In this document: one piece after another, positions 63,667 to 64,000 of the stretch
Layout of the letters: each line of letters begins with the position of its first letter
Numbering within the stretch: position 1 is the first letter of the stretch
Source: Cupriavidus necator
GTDB taxonomy: Bacteria > Pseudomonadota > Gammaproteobacteria > Burkholderiales > Burkholderiaceae
Direction of reading: 5' to 3'
Assembly: GCF_013141915.1 (NCBI RefSeq)
Contig: NZ_SROX01000024.1
Coordinates: forward strand, 1-64,000
Length of the DNA stretch: 64,000 bases
The notes under the pieces: generated by a model
Database searches by the model: none
What the model was told of the DNA's origin: nothing
What the model saw: the letters and a program-made list of their open reading frames with translations, nothing else
Program-made: the position numbers and the translations under genes

Positions 63667-64000
63667 ATGTCATGGTTTGTGGAAACACTCAAATCGTATC
63701 CTGAGATTGCGATCTTCCTCGCGCTGGGGATCGGCTACTGGGTTGGCGGGAAAAGCTACAAAGGCTTCAGCCTTGGGGCGGTCACGTCGACGCTGCTGGT
63801 GTCAATTGTCATTGGCATCCTCGGCGTGAAAATATCGCCCAATGTGAAGTCCGTCTTCTTCCTGATGTTCTTGTTCGCCGTGGGCTATGGCGTCGGTCCA
63901 CAGTTCGTACGCGGCATCGCCAAGGACGGTTTGCCACAAGCCATGTTCGCCTTGGTCATGTGTGTGTTGTGCCTGGCCGCCTCAGTCGCGGCGGCAATGC
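63667..64000 (+). CDS. aspT: Aspartate:alanine antiporter AspT, N-terminal part
   Basis: Starts ATG 63667 after GGAGGAGCGCT and runs off the window after 111 codons. N-terminal helices: YPEIAIFLALGIGYWVGGKS, TSTLLVSIVIGILGVKIS and FFLMFLFAVGYGVGPQFVRG, the AspT/AAE family pattern. Such carriers exchange an amino acid for its decarboxylation product, giving proton-motive force and acid tolerance. Paralogue of the gene at 26050-27642. The remainder lies right of the window. Confidence 0.9.
   Translation, partial: MSWFVETLKSYPEIAIFLALGIGYWVGGKSYKGFSLGAVTSTLLVSIVIGILGVKISPNVKSVFFLMFLFAVGYGVGPQFVRGIAKDGLPQAMFALVMCVLCLAASVAAAM

Noticed and set aside
1..64000. CRISPR arrays, tRNA and rRNA genes
   Set aside because: No regularly spaced identical repeats with variable spacers, no tRNA cloverleaf or conserved rRNA segment noticed by eye. 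A tRNA scan would confirm.

Overview
The window looks like a chromosome or megaplasmid segment of a Burkholderiaceae bacterium close to Cupriavidus/Ralstonia. The evidence is high GC with strong GC3 coding bias, trimeric porins of the OmpC-like Burkholderiales type, a Bug/TctC-type solute receptor, a PHA (polyester) gene set, and accessory metabolic operons each with its own AraC-type regulator. The genus is inferred from protein family resemblance, not from a marker gene. I see no rRNA, tRNA, CRISPR array or replication origin.

Layout. 1-76: cut-off end of an IS256-like insertion sequence. 0.4-7.8 kb: potassium importer Kup, a 1395-residue type V autotransporter with 279-bp internal repeats, and a hemerythrin-domain protein. 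8.2-15.3 kb: an AraC regulator divergent from a catabolic operon (FAH-family hydrolase, PuuE-like deacetylase, MFS carrier, TauE/SafE protein, Tat-exported amidohydrolase, exported RidA-like protein). This probably imports and opens a small amide, imide or ring compound. 15.3-24.3 kb: PIN-domain relic, porin, MASE1 two-component system, small repeat protein, large UPF0182 membrane protein, GNAT acetyltransferase. 24.9-28.7 kb: Cys-rich secreted protein, acetate kinase relic, AspT-like antiporter and D-lactate dehydrogenase.

29.0-46.6 kb is an acyl-CoA/polyester region. It holds a quinone oxidoreductase, TauD-type dioxygenase and acyl-CoA ligase operon, then a frameshifted solute receptor, a DsbA-like protein, a DUF1289 protein, a BKACE-type beta-keto acid cleavage enzyme and an AraC regulator. 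Next comes an operon of acyl-CoA dehydrogenase, MaoC hydratase, class II-like PHA synthase, phasin and mcl-type PHA depolymerase, followed by a porin, an esterase and an MFS carrier. AraC-style sites (direct repeats about two helical turns apart) lie in four promoters here. One 43-bp site is shared by two promoters 10 kb apart, which suggests a common regulon.

47.0-64.0 kb: a VIT-like membrane protein with an outer-membrane partner, a frameshifted dctA, a glycine-zipper protein, a patatin lipoprotein, and then a DUF3141-pta-ackA-fabI operon with a small RRM protein. The window ends with a DUF2950 relic, a large Orn/Lys/Arg decarboxylase and the start of aspT. The 25-29 kb and 53-64 kb blocks share a fermentation/acid-stress theme (lactate, acetate-ATP, amino-acid decarboxylation and antiport). 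They recall low-oxygen-induced gene sets of Burkholderia.

Three genes (tauE-like, the solute receptor, dctA) carry reading-frame breaks at GC-rich spots. These are either sequence errors or genes in decay, and should be checked before any biology is built on them.
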